Source of the DNA: Paeniglutamicibacter antarcticus | Lineage (GTDB): Bacteria; Actinomycetota; Actinomycetes; Actinomycetales; Micrococcaceae | Direction: 5' to 3' | Assembly (NCBI RefSeq): GCF_900010755.1 | Contig: NZ_CZJT01000111.1 | Span: 41,539 to 105,538 of the forward strand | DNA length: 64,000 bases | Shown: positions 34,107 through 42,997 of the stretch, piece by piece | How positions within the stretch are numbered: position 1 is the stretch's first letter | Layout of the letters: every line of letters starts with the position of its first letter | Translations under genes and position numbers: made by a program | Notes under the pieces: model-generated | Seen by the model: only the letters and a program-made list of their open reading frames with translations | Database searches by the model: none | What the model was told of the DNA's origin: nothing

Positions 34107-34153
34107 TTGCGATCTCTGGCCGTGAGCGGAACCAACGGTTGAGGCTTAAACGC

Positions 34154-34192
34154 GCGGGCGCCCACCCCCTCCAGGAGGGGGTGGGCGCCCGC
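34154..34192. terminator. Bidirectional terminator hairpin
   Basis: A perfect 17-bp stem (34154-34170 with 34176-34192) and CCAGG loop lie between two convergent genes. Extremely GC-rich, with a short A-rich stretch on one side (GGGTGAAA). Confidence 0.75.
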
Positions 34193-34245
34193 GGGTGAAA
34201 CCTGGCTTTCGGAGCCTGGGGTAGCAGAATCCGGTATGTTGCTGC

Positions 34246-35316
34246 CTAGTTTTGGTGGAACGGGTAGTCGGTGTAACCAATGGCGTCCGGACCGTAGAAC
34301 GTCGCGGCATCTGGTTCATTCAGCGGCAGGTCTTCCTGCCAGCGACGCACCAAATCCGGGTTCGCAATGGCGGGGCGTCCCACCACCACGGCGTCGGCTA
34401 GGTCATCGGCCAGCAGTGAGAGTGCCTCCTCGCGGGTGGTGATGACCCCGAAGCCTGAGTTCACCAAGAAGGTTCCCTTGAACTTGCTGCGTAGCTCCTG
34501 GACCAGTGCACTCGCCGGGTCCCGGTGCAGCACGCTCAGGTAGGCCAGGCCCAGCGGTTCCAGGGCGTCAACCAGGATGCCATAGGTTTCGCGGACATCC
34601 GCCGCGTCCAATTCCAAGGTGCCCTGGATATTGTGTTCGGGGGAGAGTCGGATACCCACGCGCTGCGCGCCGATGGCGGCAACGACGGCCTGCGTCACCT
34701 CGATGACAAAGCGGGCCCGGTTTTCCGGGGTGCCGCCGTACGTATCATCGCGCTGGTTGGAGCCCGGGGAAAGGAACTCGTGCAGCAGGTAGCCGTTGGC
34801 TCCGTGCAGTTCAACCCCGTCAAAGCCCGCCTCGATGGCCTTGACCGACGCCGTCACGAATTCTTGGATGACCCCTGCCAATTCCTCCGTGCTGGGGGAA
34901 TGCGGCACCGGGTAGGGTTTCTTGCCCTCGTAGGTGCGGGTTTCACCCTCGATGGCAAGAGCGCTGGGCGCGATGACCCGGTGGCCGCCGGTGATGCCCT
35001 CGTGCGTGACGCGTCCTGCGTGCATCACCTGGGCGAAGATCCGCCCGCCTTCCTCATGCACTGCCGAGGTGACATTGGCCCAGCCGGCAAGCTGTTCGGC
35101 GGTGACCAACCCGGGCTGCCCGGCGAATCCCTGACCTGCGTGGCTGGGGTAGGTGCCTTCGCTGACGATCAGCCCGAGGGAAGCCCGCTGGCGGTAGTGC
35201 TCGACGAGCAGCGGTCCGGGAATGCCGGCCCTGCCCGCGCGGATCCGGGTCAACGGTGCCATGACAAGCCGGTTGGGCAATTCCATGGCGCCGAGCTTCA
35301 TGGGGGAAAACAGCAT
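34246..35316 (-). CDS. Old yellow enzyme family alkene reductase
   Basis: 356-residue FMN TIM-barrel enzyme reducing activated C=C bonds with NAD(P)H. Hallmarks: LPNRLVMAPLTRIRAG, AQVMHAGRVTHE, FDGVELHGANGYLLHEFLSP with the following RDDTYGG motif, RLSPEHNIQG, and the FMN phosphate site VNSGFG / VVVGRPAIANPDLV. I chose ATG 35316 because AAAGGA lies about 8 bases upstream; the open frame extends to 35481 without family similarity. Confidence 0.93.
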   Translation of the reverse strand: MLFSPMKLGAMELPNRLVMAPLTRIRAGRAGIPGPLLVEHYRQRASLGLIVSEGTYPSHAGQGFAGQPGLVTAEQLAGWANVTSAVHEEGGRIFAQVMHAGRVTHEGITGGHRVIAPSALAIEGETRTYEGKKPYPVPHSPSTEELAGVIQEFVTASVKAIEAGFDGVELHGANGYLLHEFLSPGSNQRDDTYGGTPENRARFVIEVTQAVVAAIGAQRVGIRLSPEHNIQGTLELDAADVRETYGILVDALEPLGLAYLSVLHRDPASALVQELRSKFKGTFLVNSGFGVITTREEALSLLADDLADAVVVGRPAIANPDLVRRWQEDLPLNEPDAATFYGPDAIGYTDYPFHQN

Positions 35317-35456
35317 GGGCGGTTCCTTTCGCAGTGGATGGGTGTCCACTGGTAGCAACCCCGATGGGGCCCTGACTATTTCCGATGTGATCCACTCCAT
35401 GCTGGTGCGGCCGCGCGAACGTTGAGTTAAGCAAAGGGGGCTCGGGTGCCGGACAC

Positions 35457-35807
35457 CTAATGGTTCAGCTGGTCTTGCCAATCGCGGGGCACCCGGCCGG
35501 CAGGCCCCGGCGTGCCCTGGTCCAGCGGGTGGTCCACGGGCGGGGCCAGCTCCGGGCCGTCGAAATCCGTATTGGTTGTGTAGTTCCAGAACCAGTCTTC
35601 CCCGGGTTCGAAGCTCTGGATCACCGGATGCCCGGTGGCGATGGCGTGGGTGCTTGCATGCCCGGACGGCGAGCTGTCACAACACCCGATGTGCCCGCAT
35701 TGGGCGCACCTGCGAAGGTGGAACCACCAGCCGCCGGTTGCCTCGCATTCCACGCACCCAGGCCCACTGGGCGGAACTGATGCATCGATTCCGATGTTTT
35801 CGCTCAT
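35457..35807 (-). CDS. UBP-type zinc finger protein
   Basis: 116 residues. The zinc ligands are spread as CVEC, CAQCGHIGCCD and HASTHAIATGHPVIQSFE, the pattern of the ubiquitin-hydrolase-type zinc finger found in many small bacterial proteins. WFWNYTTNTDF follows. Bacterial function unknown. AGGAGA lies 7 bases before ATG 35807. Confidence 0.88.
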   Translation of the reverse strand: MSENIGIDASVPPSGPGCVECEATGGWWFHLRRCAQCGHIGCCDSSPSGHASTHAIATGHPVIQSFEPGEDWFWNYTTNTDFDGPELAPPVDHPLDQGTPGPAGRVPRDWQDQLNH

Positions 35808-35945
35808 GTGCACATCTCCTGGGGTTCGTGCGCTCTGTTGGACACCAACACTGTACGCCCGGAAAACGGTTCGGCGGCAGGGGAGTGGTGGAGCCATTGG
35901 TGGAGGGGACCGCCGGTGGGCGTGCAGCGGCTCCGGGCCGGCCGG

Positions 35946-36545
35946 CTACTGCCGGGGCGATGCCTTCGCGGGTTTCGCCCTCACATGCATGCGTTCGCCC
36001 TGCGGCCCGAAGAGCGTGAGGAATTCGACGGCGTCCGTGTTAGCCCGGCCGAACCAATGGGGAGTGTGGGTATCGAACTCCGCGGCTTCGCCGGCGGCCA
36101 AGACGATGTCGTGTTCACCGAGGCAGAGACGGAGCTTTCCCTTGAGCACGTAGATCCACTCGTAGCCCTCATGCGTACGCAGGTCCGGGAAGCTGCGGTC
36201 GCTTCCCGCCGGGAGCAGGTGCTTGAATGCCTGCAGGCCGCCACCGGACCCGCGGCTCAGCGGCAGGATCGTCATTCCGTTGCTTGCCACGGGCTTGATG
36301 TGGATCCGCGGGTCGCCGGTGGGCGGTGCGCCCACCAGGTCATCGAGCGGTACCCGGTGCGCCCGCGCGAGGGGAAGCAGCTGTTCGAGCGTGGGACGCC
36401 GCTGACCGGACTCGAGGCGTGAAAGAGTGCTCACGGAAATCCCGGTTTGTTCGGATAGCTCCTGCAGCGTGGTGTTCGTGTGGTTGCGCAACGCGCGAAG
36501 CCGCGGCCCAACCTGCGATAGCGTGTCTTCAATCTCCTCATCCAT
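35946..36545 (-). CDS. XRE-family regulator with cupin domain
   Basis: 199 residues. Helix-turn-helix at about 15-70 (LRALRNHTNTTLQELSEQTG and STLSRLESGQRRPTLEQL), then a C-terminal cupin (about 105-190: LLPAGSDRSFPDLRTHEGYEW with its barrel histidine, LCLGEHDIVLAAGEAAEF). Such regulators sense a small molecule through the cupin. It is divergent from the flavoprotein at 36657 and probably controls it. ATG at 36545. Confidence 0.92.
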   Translation of the reverse strand: MDEEIEDTLSQVGPRLRALRNHTNTTLQELSEQTGISVSTLSRLESGQRRPTLEQLLPLARAHRVPLDDLVGAPPTGDPRIHIKPVASNGMTILPLSRGSGGGLQAFKHLLPAGSDRSFPDLRTHEGYEWIYVLKGKLRLCLGEHDIVLAAGEAAEFDTHTPHWFGRANTDAVEFLTLFGPQGERMHVRAKPAKASPRQ

Positions 36546-36656
36546 GGTGACAGTTTGCCATATCAGCAAAAACGTTTGCAGTTCTTGTGGGAGGAAGCGC
36601 AGGCTTGAAATGGGCAGGACGACGGGTCCAGCCCCCAACAGCCCCAGGAGAAAACC

Positions 36657-37619
36657 ATGAAGAAAACAACGGAAACCTACGACGTGATCATCATCGGCGG
36701 CGGAGCTGCGGGATTGAGTGCTGCCCAGGCACTGGGCCGTGCGCGGCGTTCGGTCCTGGTGGTGGATGCCGGGGAGCCACGCAACGCACCGGCCCACGCA
36801 ATGCACAACTACCTTTCCCGCGACGGCGCCAACCCGCTGGAGTTCCTGGCCGCCGGTCGAGCCGAACTTGCCATCTACCCGGTGGACATCGTTGCCGACA
36901 ACGTGGTTGACAGCAGCCGCAGCGAAGAGGGATTCCTGCTCTCGTTGGCCGGCAATACCCAGGTGCGCGGTCGGCGCTTGATTCTCGCCGGTGGGCTGAA
37001 GGACAAGCTGCCGGTGATCGAGGGGCTTGCCGAGTACTGGGGCAACGACGTGCTGCACTGCCCTTACTGCCACGGTTGGGAAGTCAGGGACAGGCACATC
37101 GGGATTTTCGACGATGATTTCTCCGTCCACAAGGCACTCATGTTCGCCCAGTGGAGCCCGCAGATCACCTTCTTCAAGAGCCCGGGCCGGGAGCTGGCTG
37201 CCGCGGAGCTTGAACAGCTTGAAGCCCGCGGCGTGCGGATCATTGAGGAAGACATCACCGCGCTGCTCGGGGCCGGCGGTTCGTTGCGCGCGGTGCGCAC
37301 TGCGCAGGGAAACGAACATGCGCTGGGCGCCCTGGTCATCTCGCCCCGGGTGGAAACGGACCTCGCCGCGGTGGCCGGGCTCGGGATCGTGGCGCTCGAA
37401 CACCCCACGGGCATGGGTCAGTACGTGGAGGTCGATGCGATGGGCCAGAGCAAGGTCCCGGGCCTGTGGGTTGCCGGTAGCCTTGCCGACCCGCGGCAGC
37501 AGGTTGTCATGGCCGCGGCCAGCGGCCTCGGCGTGGGCGCGGCGGTCAACGCCGATTTGATTCGGGAGGAAACCGAAGCCGCGGTCGTTGCCTTGCGACT
37601 GCGCAAGGCAACGGTGTAA
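36657..37619 (+). CDS. Thioredoxin-reductase-like NAD(P)/FAD oxidoreductase
   Basis: 320 residues. FAD motif VIIIGGGAAGLSAAQAL at the N-terminus. The usual CxxC redox pair appears as CPYCHGWE in the central domain, and VAGSLADPRQQVVMAAASG is the C-terminal FAD-contact motif. Similar proteins paired with XRE-cupin regulators are common in Actinobacteria; their partners are unclear. CAGGAGAA gives a strong Shine-Dalgarno. Confidence 0.9.
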   Translation: MKKTTETYDVIIIGGGAAGLSAAQALGRARRSVLVVDAGEPRNAPAHAMHNYLSRDGANPLEFLAAGRAELAIYPVDIVADNVVDSSRSEEGFLLSLAGNTQVRGRRLILAGGLKDKLPVIEGLAEYWGNDVLHCPYCHGWEVRDRHIGIFDDDFSVHKALMFAQWSPQITFFKSPGRELAAAELEQLEARGVRIIEEDITALLGAGGSLRAVRTAQGNEHALGALVISPRVETDLAAVAGLGIVALEHPTGMGQYVEVDAMGQSKVPGLWVAGSLADPRQQVVMAAASGLGVGAAVNADLIREETEAAVVALRLRKATV

Positions 37620-37662
37620 CCCGGACATGCGGGTGTAACCCGGACATGCGGGTGTAACCCGG
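37613..37662 (+). repeat. 19-bp tandem repeat overlapping a stop codon
   Basis: GGTGTAACCCGGACATGCG is present twice (37613-37631, 37632-37650) and partly a third time (37651-37662). The first unit contains the TAA of the flavoprotein gene, so the copies are silent 3' extensions. Confidence 0.9.
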
Positions 37663-37677
37663 CCGCACCGGTCAAAC

Positions 37678-39402
37678 TCAGAAGAGTTGGCGCCAGTTGG
37701 TGGCCGCGAGGTCCAGGAGTTCATCCCCGCGTCCGGACAGAACGGTCCGGACGGCAAAGAGCGCGAACCCCTTGGCCTGCTCCACGGTGACGGCCGGCGG
37801 CATGGAGAGCTCTTGCCTGTCGGTCACCACATCGATCAAGGCCGGTCCGTCGTGGGCCAGCGCCTGGGCCATCACCGCAGGAAGGTCCTCCGAATTCTCG
37901 ACGCGGAATCCCTTGATGCCGATGGCCGTGGCAACGTCGGCAAAATTCGGGTTGTCCAGGTCGGTGGCGAAGACGGGGAAACCTGCGGCCTTCATCTCCA
38001 ATTCAACAAAATTCAGCGATGAATTGTTGAAGACCACCACCTTGACCGGCAGCTTCGACTGGACCAGGGTCAGCAGATCGCCCAGCAACATCGCCAGTCC
38101 GCCGTCGCCCGAGAGCGTCACCACCTGCCGCCCCGGATGCGAGGCCTGCACCCCGATGGCCTGGGGCAGCGCATTGGCCATGGATCCGTGAATGAAGGAT
38201 CCGAGCAGCCGCCGCTTGCCGTTCATCGACAGGTAGCGGGCCGCCCAGACCACCGGCGAGCCCACGTCAGCCAGGAACACCGCATCGTCACTGGCCAGCT
38301 CGTCCAGGGTCCTGGCCACGAACTGGGGGTGGATGGCGACGCCACGTTTGGTGGGGGTGGCCAGGTCATCAAGCTTCTTGCGGGTTTTGCGGTAGTGCTT
38401 TTGCGCGTCCTCAAGATGCGACCGGTTGATTTTGCGTTCCAGCAGGGGAGTGAGCACCTCGATGGTCTCGGCAACCGTCCCCACCAAGCCCACCTCGATC
38501 CTGGTGCGCCGGCCCAGCTGTTCCCCGCGCATGTCCACCTGGATGAATGTTGCGTTCTGCGGGTAGAACTGCTGGTAGGGGAAATCGGTTCCCAGCAGCA
38601 CAATGGCATCGGCGCTCTCCATGGCCCGGTAACCGGAGGCAAAACCCAGCAGGCCGGTCATTCCCACATCGTAGGGATTGTCGTATTCAATGTATTCCTT
38701 GCCGCGCAGCGCGTGTACCACCGGGGCGCCCAGCAGCTCGGCCAGGCCCATGACCTCGGCGTGGGCCCCGGCAACCCCGGCCCCGGCGAGAATAGTCACG
38801 GACTGGGCCGCGTTAAGCACGGTCGCGGCCCGCGCCAAGTCCTCGGGGTGCGGCAGGATCGCTGACCTGCTGCGTTCTATCACCGAAACCCCGGTATTTG
38901 GGACATCTGCCAATGCGATTTCACCGGGGATGACCAGCACCGCCACCCCGCGGCGTTCCACTGCGGTGCGCATGGCGATCTCCAACAGCCGGGGCATCTG
39001 TTCGGGCGTTGAAACCATCTCACAAAACACCGAGGCCTCGCGAAAGAGTTCGGTGGGCCGGGTTTCCTGGAAATAGCCGCTGCCGATTTCGGCCCCCGGA
39101 ATCTGTGCGGCAATGGCCAACACCGGGACCCGGTTGCGGTTCGCATCGTAAAGTCCGTTGATCAGGTGCAGGTTGCCCGGTCCGCAGCTACCGACACACA
39201 CAGTCAGGGAACCCGTCATTTCCGCCTCGGCCCCGGCCGCGAAGGCTGCGGTTTCCTCGTGCCGCGTATGCAGCCAGGTGATGCTTCCATCCTTGCGCAT
39301 GGCATCGGTCAGGCCGTTGAGCGAATCCCCGGGCACCCCGTAGATGCGCTTGACGCCGTTGGCCTTGAATGCGGTGATCATAGTTTCAGCAATCGTGGGC
39401 AT
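37678..39402 (-). CDS. poxB: Pyruvate oxidase / pyruvate:quinone dehydrogenase (PoxB type)
   Basis: 574-residue thiamine-diphosphate flavoenzyme converting pyruvate to acetate and CO2 with electrons to quinone. The N-terminal pyrimidine domain has IYGVPGDSLNGL, HEETAAFAAGAEA and GSCGPGNLHLINGL; the central domain would bind FAD; the ThDP diphosphate motif is LSGDGGLAMLL ending in VFNNSSLNFVE. Acetolactate synthase is less likely given the PoxB-like VGTVAETIEVLTPLLE region. ATG 39402 is chosen at the family start; the frame is open to 39690. Confidence 0.88.
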   Translation of the reverse strand: MPTIAETMITAFKANGVKRIYGVPGDSLNGLTDAMRKDGSITWLHTRHEETAAFAAGAEAEMTGSLTVCVGSCGPGNLHLINGLYDANRNRVPVLAIAAQIPGAEIGSGYFQETRPTELFREASVFCEMVSTPEQMPRLLEIAMRTAVERRGVAVLVIPGEIALADVPNTGVSVIERSRSAILPHPEDLARAATVLNAAQSVTILAGAGVAGAHAEVMGLAELLGAPVVHALRGKEYIEYDNPYDVGMTGLLGFASGYRAMESADAIVLLGTDFPYQQFYPQNATFIQVDMRGEQLGRRTRIEVGLVGTVAETIEVLTPLLERKINRSHLEDAQKHYRKTRKKLDDLATPTKRGVAIHPQFVARTLDELASDDAVFLADVGSPVVWAARYLSMNGKRRLLGSFIHGSMANALPQAIGVQASHPGRQVVTLSGDGGLAMLLGDLLTLVQSKLPVKVVVFNNSSLNFVELEMKAAGFPVFATDLDNPNFADVATAIGIKGFRVENSEDLPAVMAQALAHDGPALIDVVTDRQELSMPPAVTVEQAKGFALFAVRTVLSGRGDELLDLAATNWRQLF

Positions 39403-39599
39403 GTGAGGGGTGCACCTTTCCTGGACGGGTTCTCTGCGGCCCACCCTACGCGCGGGCCGCGGGCGGGCCAAGGGGGGCCTTGGTGCGCCCGGAGTCGAGG
39501 CCCGCAACATCCGCCGGAAATTGTGGCCGGTGTCGCATTGCTGGTTAGGCTGATGTCCAGAGACCCGGGCGCATGCGCCGCAAGATGAAGGAAACGGGA

Positions 39600-40430
39600 A
39601 TGACCCACACAACAGCCGAACCGAATATGCCCGAACTAGCGGTCGGCGACTTCTATTACCAAGCCACCGGCGAAAACAGGTATCGTTCAACGGTTCACGC
39701 TCAGGGTGCCTGGAACCCGCTCGAACAACACATGGCCCCGGCCACCGGAATCCTGGTGCATGCCATGGAGAATTTCCAGCCGCGCGAAGAGATGCGCATG
39801 GCCCGGATCAGCCTGGACATCCACGGCATCATCCACGCGGGGGAGTTCGAGATCCAGACGCGCGTGATCCGCCCCGGGCGCACCATCGAATTGATTGAGG
39901 GTGAGATGATCTCCCAGGGGCGTACCTGCATTGTGGCCCGCGGGTGGCGGCTGAAGACCCTTGACAGCACGGTGGTGGCCGCCAACGAGGATGACCCGGT
40001 GATCCACCCCGAGGAACTGGTGGCTTTTGAGGGGATGTCCCCATGGCCAGGTGGTTACATCGAGGGTCTTGAATTCCGTGCGGCCAACGGACACCGCCCC
40101 GGTAAGGGCGTGGTGTGGATGCGCAATGCCTTTGAGATGGTTGAGGGTCTCAGGAGCAGTGACTTTGTCCGGCTGATGGGCATGGTGGACACCGCCAATG
40201 GTGTGGCTCCGCGCGTGGCCCCGGGTCCAGGATCGTGGATGTTCCCGAATGTTGATTTGCAGATCCACATGTACCGCGAGCCGGCCGGTCAATGGTTGGG
40301 CATCGAGGCGCAGCAGACCTATGGCGTCGACGGCATCGGGTTGACCTCCGCGGTGCTTCACGACGTGAAGGGTCCCTTCGGGCGCAGTGAGCAGATTCTG
40401 ACGGTGCGACCATTGCCCGGCCAGCAGTAA
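39600..40430 (+). CDS. Thioesterase-family (double hot-dog) protein
   Basis: 276 residues. AWNPLEQHMAPATGILVHAME and RISLDIHGIIHAGEFEIQTR fit the acyl-CoA thioesterase (TesB-like) fold, with a second repeat in the C-terminal half. It probably hydrolyses an acyl-CoA. AAGGAAA lies upstream of ATG 39600. A GntR gene starts immediately after its stop (TAAATG), so the two are translationally coupled. Confidence 0.8.
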   Translation: MTHTTAEPNMPELAVGDFYYQATGENRYRSTVHAQGAWNPLEQHMAPATGILVHAMENFQPREEMRMARISLDIHGIIHAGEFEIQTRVIRPGRTIELIEGEMISQGRTCIVARGWRLKTLDSTVVAANEDDPVIHPEELVAFEGMSPWPGGYIEGLEFRAANGHRPGKGVVWMRNAFEMVEGLRSSDFVRLMGMVDTANGVAPRVAPGPGSWMFPNVDLQIHMYREPAGQWLGIEAQQTYGVDGIGLTSAVLHDVKGPFGRSEQILTVRPLPGQQ

Positions 40431-41138
40431 ATGGATGCTGCCGAGGACCCGTTCCACGTTCAATTGACCGGCCGCGGCGGGGAGGTGAGCCTGCGCCAGC
40501 AGGTCACCGATGCCGTGCGTGATGCGCTGGTTGCGGGTACCTTGGTTCCCGGGAAAATCTATTCGGCGCCCGCGCTGGCCGAAATGTTGGGGGTCTCGCC
40601 GACCCCGGTGCGTGAGGCGATGATCGATATTGCCCGCGAGGGACTTGTTGAGGCCCTGCGTAACAAGGGCTACCTGATCAAGGGGTTCAGTGACCGTGAT
40701 CTTGATGAATTGGCCGCGCTACGCACGCTGATTGAGGTTCCGACGATGGTGCAGGTTGCCAAGCAGGCCAGCCGGGCGGACCTGGAAGAGCTACGTCCGC
40801 TGACCGAGATGCTCAATGAGACGGCCCGGCGCGGTGCCTTGCGTGAATTTGTTTCCGCTGACACCGAATTCCACCTGCGCGCACTGGCCTTGTCCGGGAA
40901 CCGGCAGCTGGTCAACAACGTGCGCAGGTTGCGTTCGATGGCGCGGCTTTCCGGGTTGCAGCAATTGGCCGATGCCGGTGAGTTGCTGACCACCGCCCGT
41001 GAACACGGGGAACTGCTTGATTTGATGATCGCCCGCGATGTTTCGGGTGTTGCCCGGTTGATGAGCCGGCACATCGGCCACACCCGTGGGGTGTGGGCGG
41101 GCCGGGACCTGCCGGAGGATGGCACCCAGGACCTCTAA
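40431..41138 (+). CDS. GntR-family regulator (FadR/FCD subfamily)
   Basis: 235 residues. Winged helix at about 15-80 (LRQQVTDAVRDALVAGTL, SPTPVREAMIDIAREG), then an all-helical FCD ligand domain with metal-site residues in SADTEFHLRAL and MSRHIGHTRGVW. The ATG abuts the thioesterase stop. It probably responds to an acid or acyl compound handled by the neighbouring thioesterase and transporter. Confidence 0.92.
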   Translation: MDAAEDPFHVQLTGRGGEVSLRQQVTDAVRDALVAGTLVPGKIYSAPALAEMLGVSPTPVREAMIDIAREGLVEALRNKGYLIKGFSDRDLDELAALRTLIEVPTMVQVAKQASRADLEELRPLTEMLNETARRGALREFVSADTEFHLRALALSGNRQLVNNVRRLRSMARLSGLQQLADAGELLTTAREHGELLDLMIARDVSGVARLMSRHIGHTRGVWAGRDLPEDGTQDL

Positions 41139-41210
41139 GGGCAGCTGGTTTTCCCTGGCGCATGAGCGGGCTCACGGCCGTGGTGTGACGGGCGCCATTT
41201 GCATAATCGT

Positions 41211-41226
41211 CAGTAAAATTTTACTG
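41211..41226. promoter_or_regulatory. 16-bp perfect palindrome, candidate GntR operator
   Basis: CAGTAAAATTTTACTG is self-complementary over all 16 bases. It lies between the GntR gene and the transporter, about 105 bases before the transporter start. GT/AC-flanked A/T-rich palindromes are typical FadR-type sites. Confidence 0.6.
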
Positions 41227-41329
41227 TTGTTTCTGGTCGTGGCCCATGTCACGGATTTACATCACATTTATCTGCCGGCCGGAGCCTTCCTTGGAGGCGT
41301 CCGCCGGCGGATTGAAGATTGGTAGGACT

Positions 41330-42688
41330 ATGGGTCAGCAGGCAACAACGACACCGAATAAGGTGAGCTACGGGAAAGTCCTTACGGCCAGCCTCAGCGG
41401 ATCGGCCATCGAATGGTTCGACTTCTTCCTGTACGCAACGGCGGCAGCGTTCATCTTCGACAAGCAGTTCTTCCCTTCCGAAGACCCGTACGTCTCGCAG
41501 ATGCTCTCCTACCTGACCCTCGCGCTGACCTTCTTCATCCGCCCCTTCGGCGGCATCGTCTTCTCCCACATTGGGGACCGGATCGGGCGCAAGAAGACAC
41601 TTGTGGTCACGCTCTCGATGATGGGCGGCGCTACCGTCGCCATCGGCCTGCTGCCGACCTACGATCAGGTGGGCATGCTGGCACCGGCGCTGCTGATCTT
41701 CTGCCGCGTCATCCAGGGCCTGGCCATCGGCGGTGAATGGGGCGGCGCACTGCTGCTGGCCTACGAATTCGCACCGAAGAACCGCCGCGGACTGTTTGGC
41801 AGTGTGCCGCAGATGGGCATCACCATCGGCATGCTGCTGGCAGCCATCGCCTTCTCGCTGGTCAGCCAGCTGCCGGCGGAGGCCTTTGAGGCTTGGGGTT
41901 GGCGATTGCCCTTCATCTCCAGCATCATCTTGATTGTCGTGGGCCTGTGGATCCGCGGAGGACTCGGCGAAACCCCTGAATTTGAAAAGCAGAAGAAGTC
42001 CGGCAACGTTTCCAAGCTGCCGATCGCCGAAACCCTCCGTTACCACTGGCGTTCGGTGCTGATTGCCATCGGTGCCAAGATCGTTGAAACCGCACCCTTC
42101 TACATCTTCGCGACCTTCGTGGTCAGCTACGCTACCGGCACCCTGGACTTCGAGCGCTCCACGGTGCTTGGCGCCGTCAGCGCCGGCGCCCTGGCCAGCA
42201 CCATCATGATCCCGGTGATGGGTTGGCTCTCGGATAAGTGGGGACGCGTGCAGGTCTACATGGGCGGTGCTGTCCTGATCGGCCTGTTCGCCGCGCCGTT
42301 CTTCCTGTTGCTGGGCACCGGCCAGGACTGGGCGGTGTTCATGGCAGTGATCATCGGCCTGGGCGTCGTCTGGCCGCCGGTCACCGCAACCCTGGGCACC
42401 CTGACCAGCGAAATCTTCTCAACCCGCGTCCGCTACACGGGTGTCACCCTGGGTTACCAGATCGGCGCAGCATTGGCCGGCGGCACCGCCCCGCTGCTGT
42501 GCACCTTCCTGCTGGCCAAGTTCGATGGCTCATGGGTCCCGATCGCCATCTACATTGGCGCCATCGCTGTGCTTTCCATCATCGCTGTGTCCTTTGCACC
42601 ACGGGTGTCCCAACGTGACGAAGAATCCGGGGAACTTGCCACCGAAATCCAGCACGAAATGACCAGCGCGGGAGCCAACAACTCATGA
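41330..42688 (+). CDS. MFS transporter, metabolite:H+ symporter (MHS) family
   Basis: 452 residues, twelve predicted helices. GSAIEWFDFFLYATAAAFIF, FGGIVFSHIGDRIGRKKTLV (MFS motif A) and RVIQGLAIGGEWGGALLL are MHS hallmarks shared with shikimate, proline/betaine and alpha-ketoglutarate carriers. The substrate is probably a carboxylate. GGTAGGA lies just upstream of ATG 41330. It is downstream of the GntR regulator and its candidate operator. Confidence 0.92.
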   Translation: MGQQATTTPNKVSYGKVLTASLSGSAIEWFDFFLYATAAAFIFDKQFFPSEDPYVSQMLSYLTLALTFFIRPFGGIVFSHIGDRIGRKKTLVVTLSMMGGATVAIGLLPTYDQVGMLAPALLIFCRVIQGLAIGGEWGGALLLAYEFAPKNRRGLFGSVPQMGITIGMLLAAIAFSLVSQLPAEAFEAWGWRLPFISSIILIVVGLWIRGGLGETPEFEKQKKSGNVSKLPIAETLRYHWRSVLIAIGAKIVETAPFYIFATFVVSYATGTLDFERSTVLGAVSAGALASTIMIPVMGWLSDKWGRVQVYMGGAVLIGLFAAPFFLLLGTGQDWAVFMAVIIGLGVVWPPVTATLGTLTSEIFSTRVRYTGVTLGYQIGAALAGGTAPLLCTFLLAKFDGSWVPIAIYIGAIAVLSIIAVSFAPRVSQRDEESGELATEIQHEMTSAGANNS

Positions 42689-42857
42689 ACATCGTGATCG
42701 ACACGGCCCCTCGCTGAGACGGTTCGCTGCCGACGGCACTGCGCACCCCGGCCGTCTCCGCGTTGGCCATGGGTGTTCAGGTGGGCGCCAACTAGCAGCA
42801 ATCGAGGGCTGAAACACCGTGCAGCGCGATTTTTGAACAGCGGGTTGCCGGCGTTAC

Positions 42858-42903
42858 GGGAAGCGGTCTTGGCCCATGAAACTGGCCAGGGCCGCTTCCC
42901 TTT
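42858..42903 (+). terminator. Terminator after the MHS transporter
   Basis: GGGAAGCGG (42858-42866) pairs with CCGCTTCCC (42892-42900), the stem continues with TTGGCC/GGCCA, and TTT follows. It lies 170 bases after the stop. The 309-base gap 42689-42997 otherwise holds only a ten-codon frame (MNIVIDTAPR). Confidence 0.7.
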
Positions 42904-42997
42904 GCCATTGCCGAGAACAGCTCTGAAAGTAGAAGCCGCCACCACTATGCACGTTCCACGTCGGGAATGCGATCCGTTCCTACATTGGGGGAGCGGC

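Noticed and set aside
42687..42719. Ten-codon frame MNIVIDTAPR overlapping the transporter stop
   Set aside because: Probably the remnant of a lost downstream gene or chance; nothing after it reads as its continuation.
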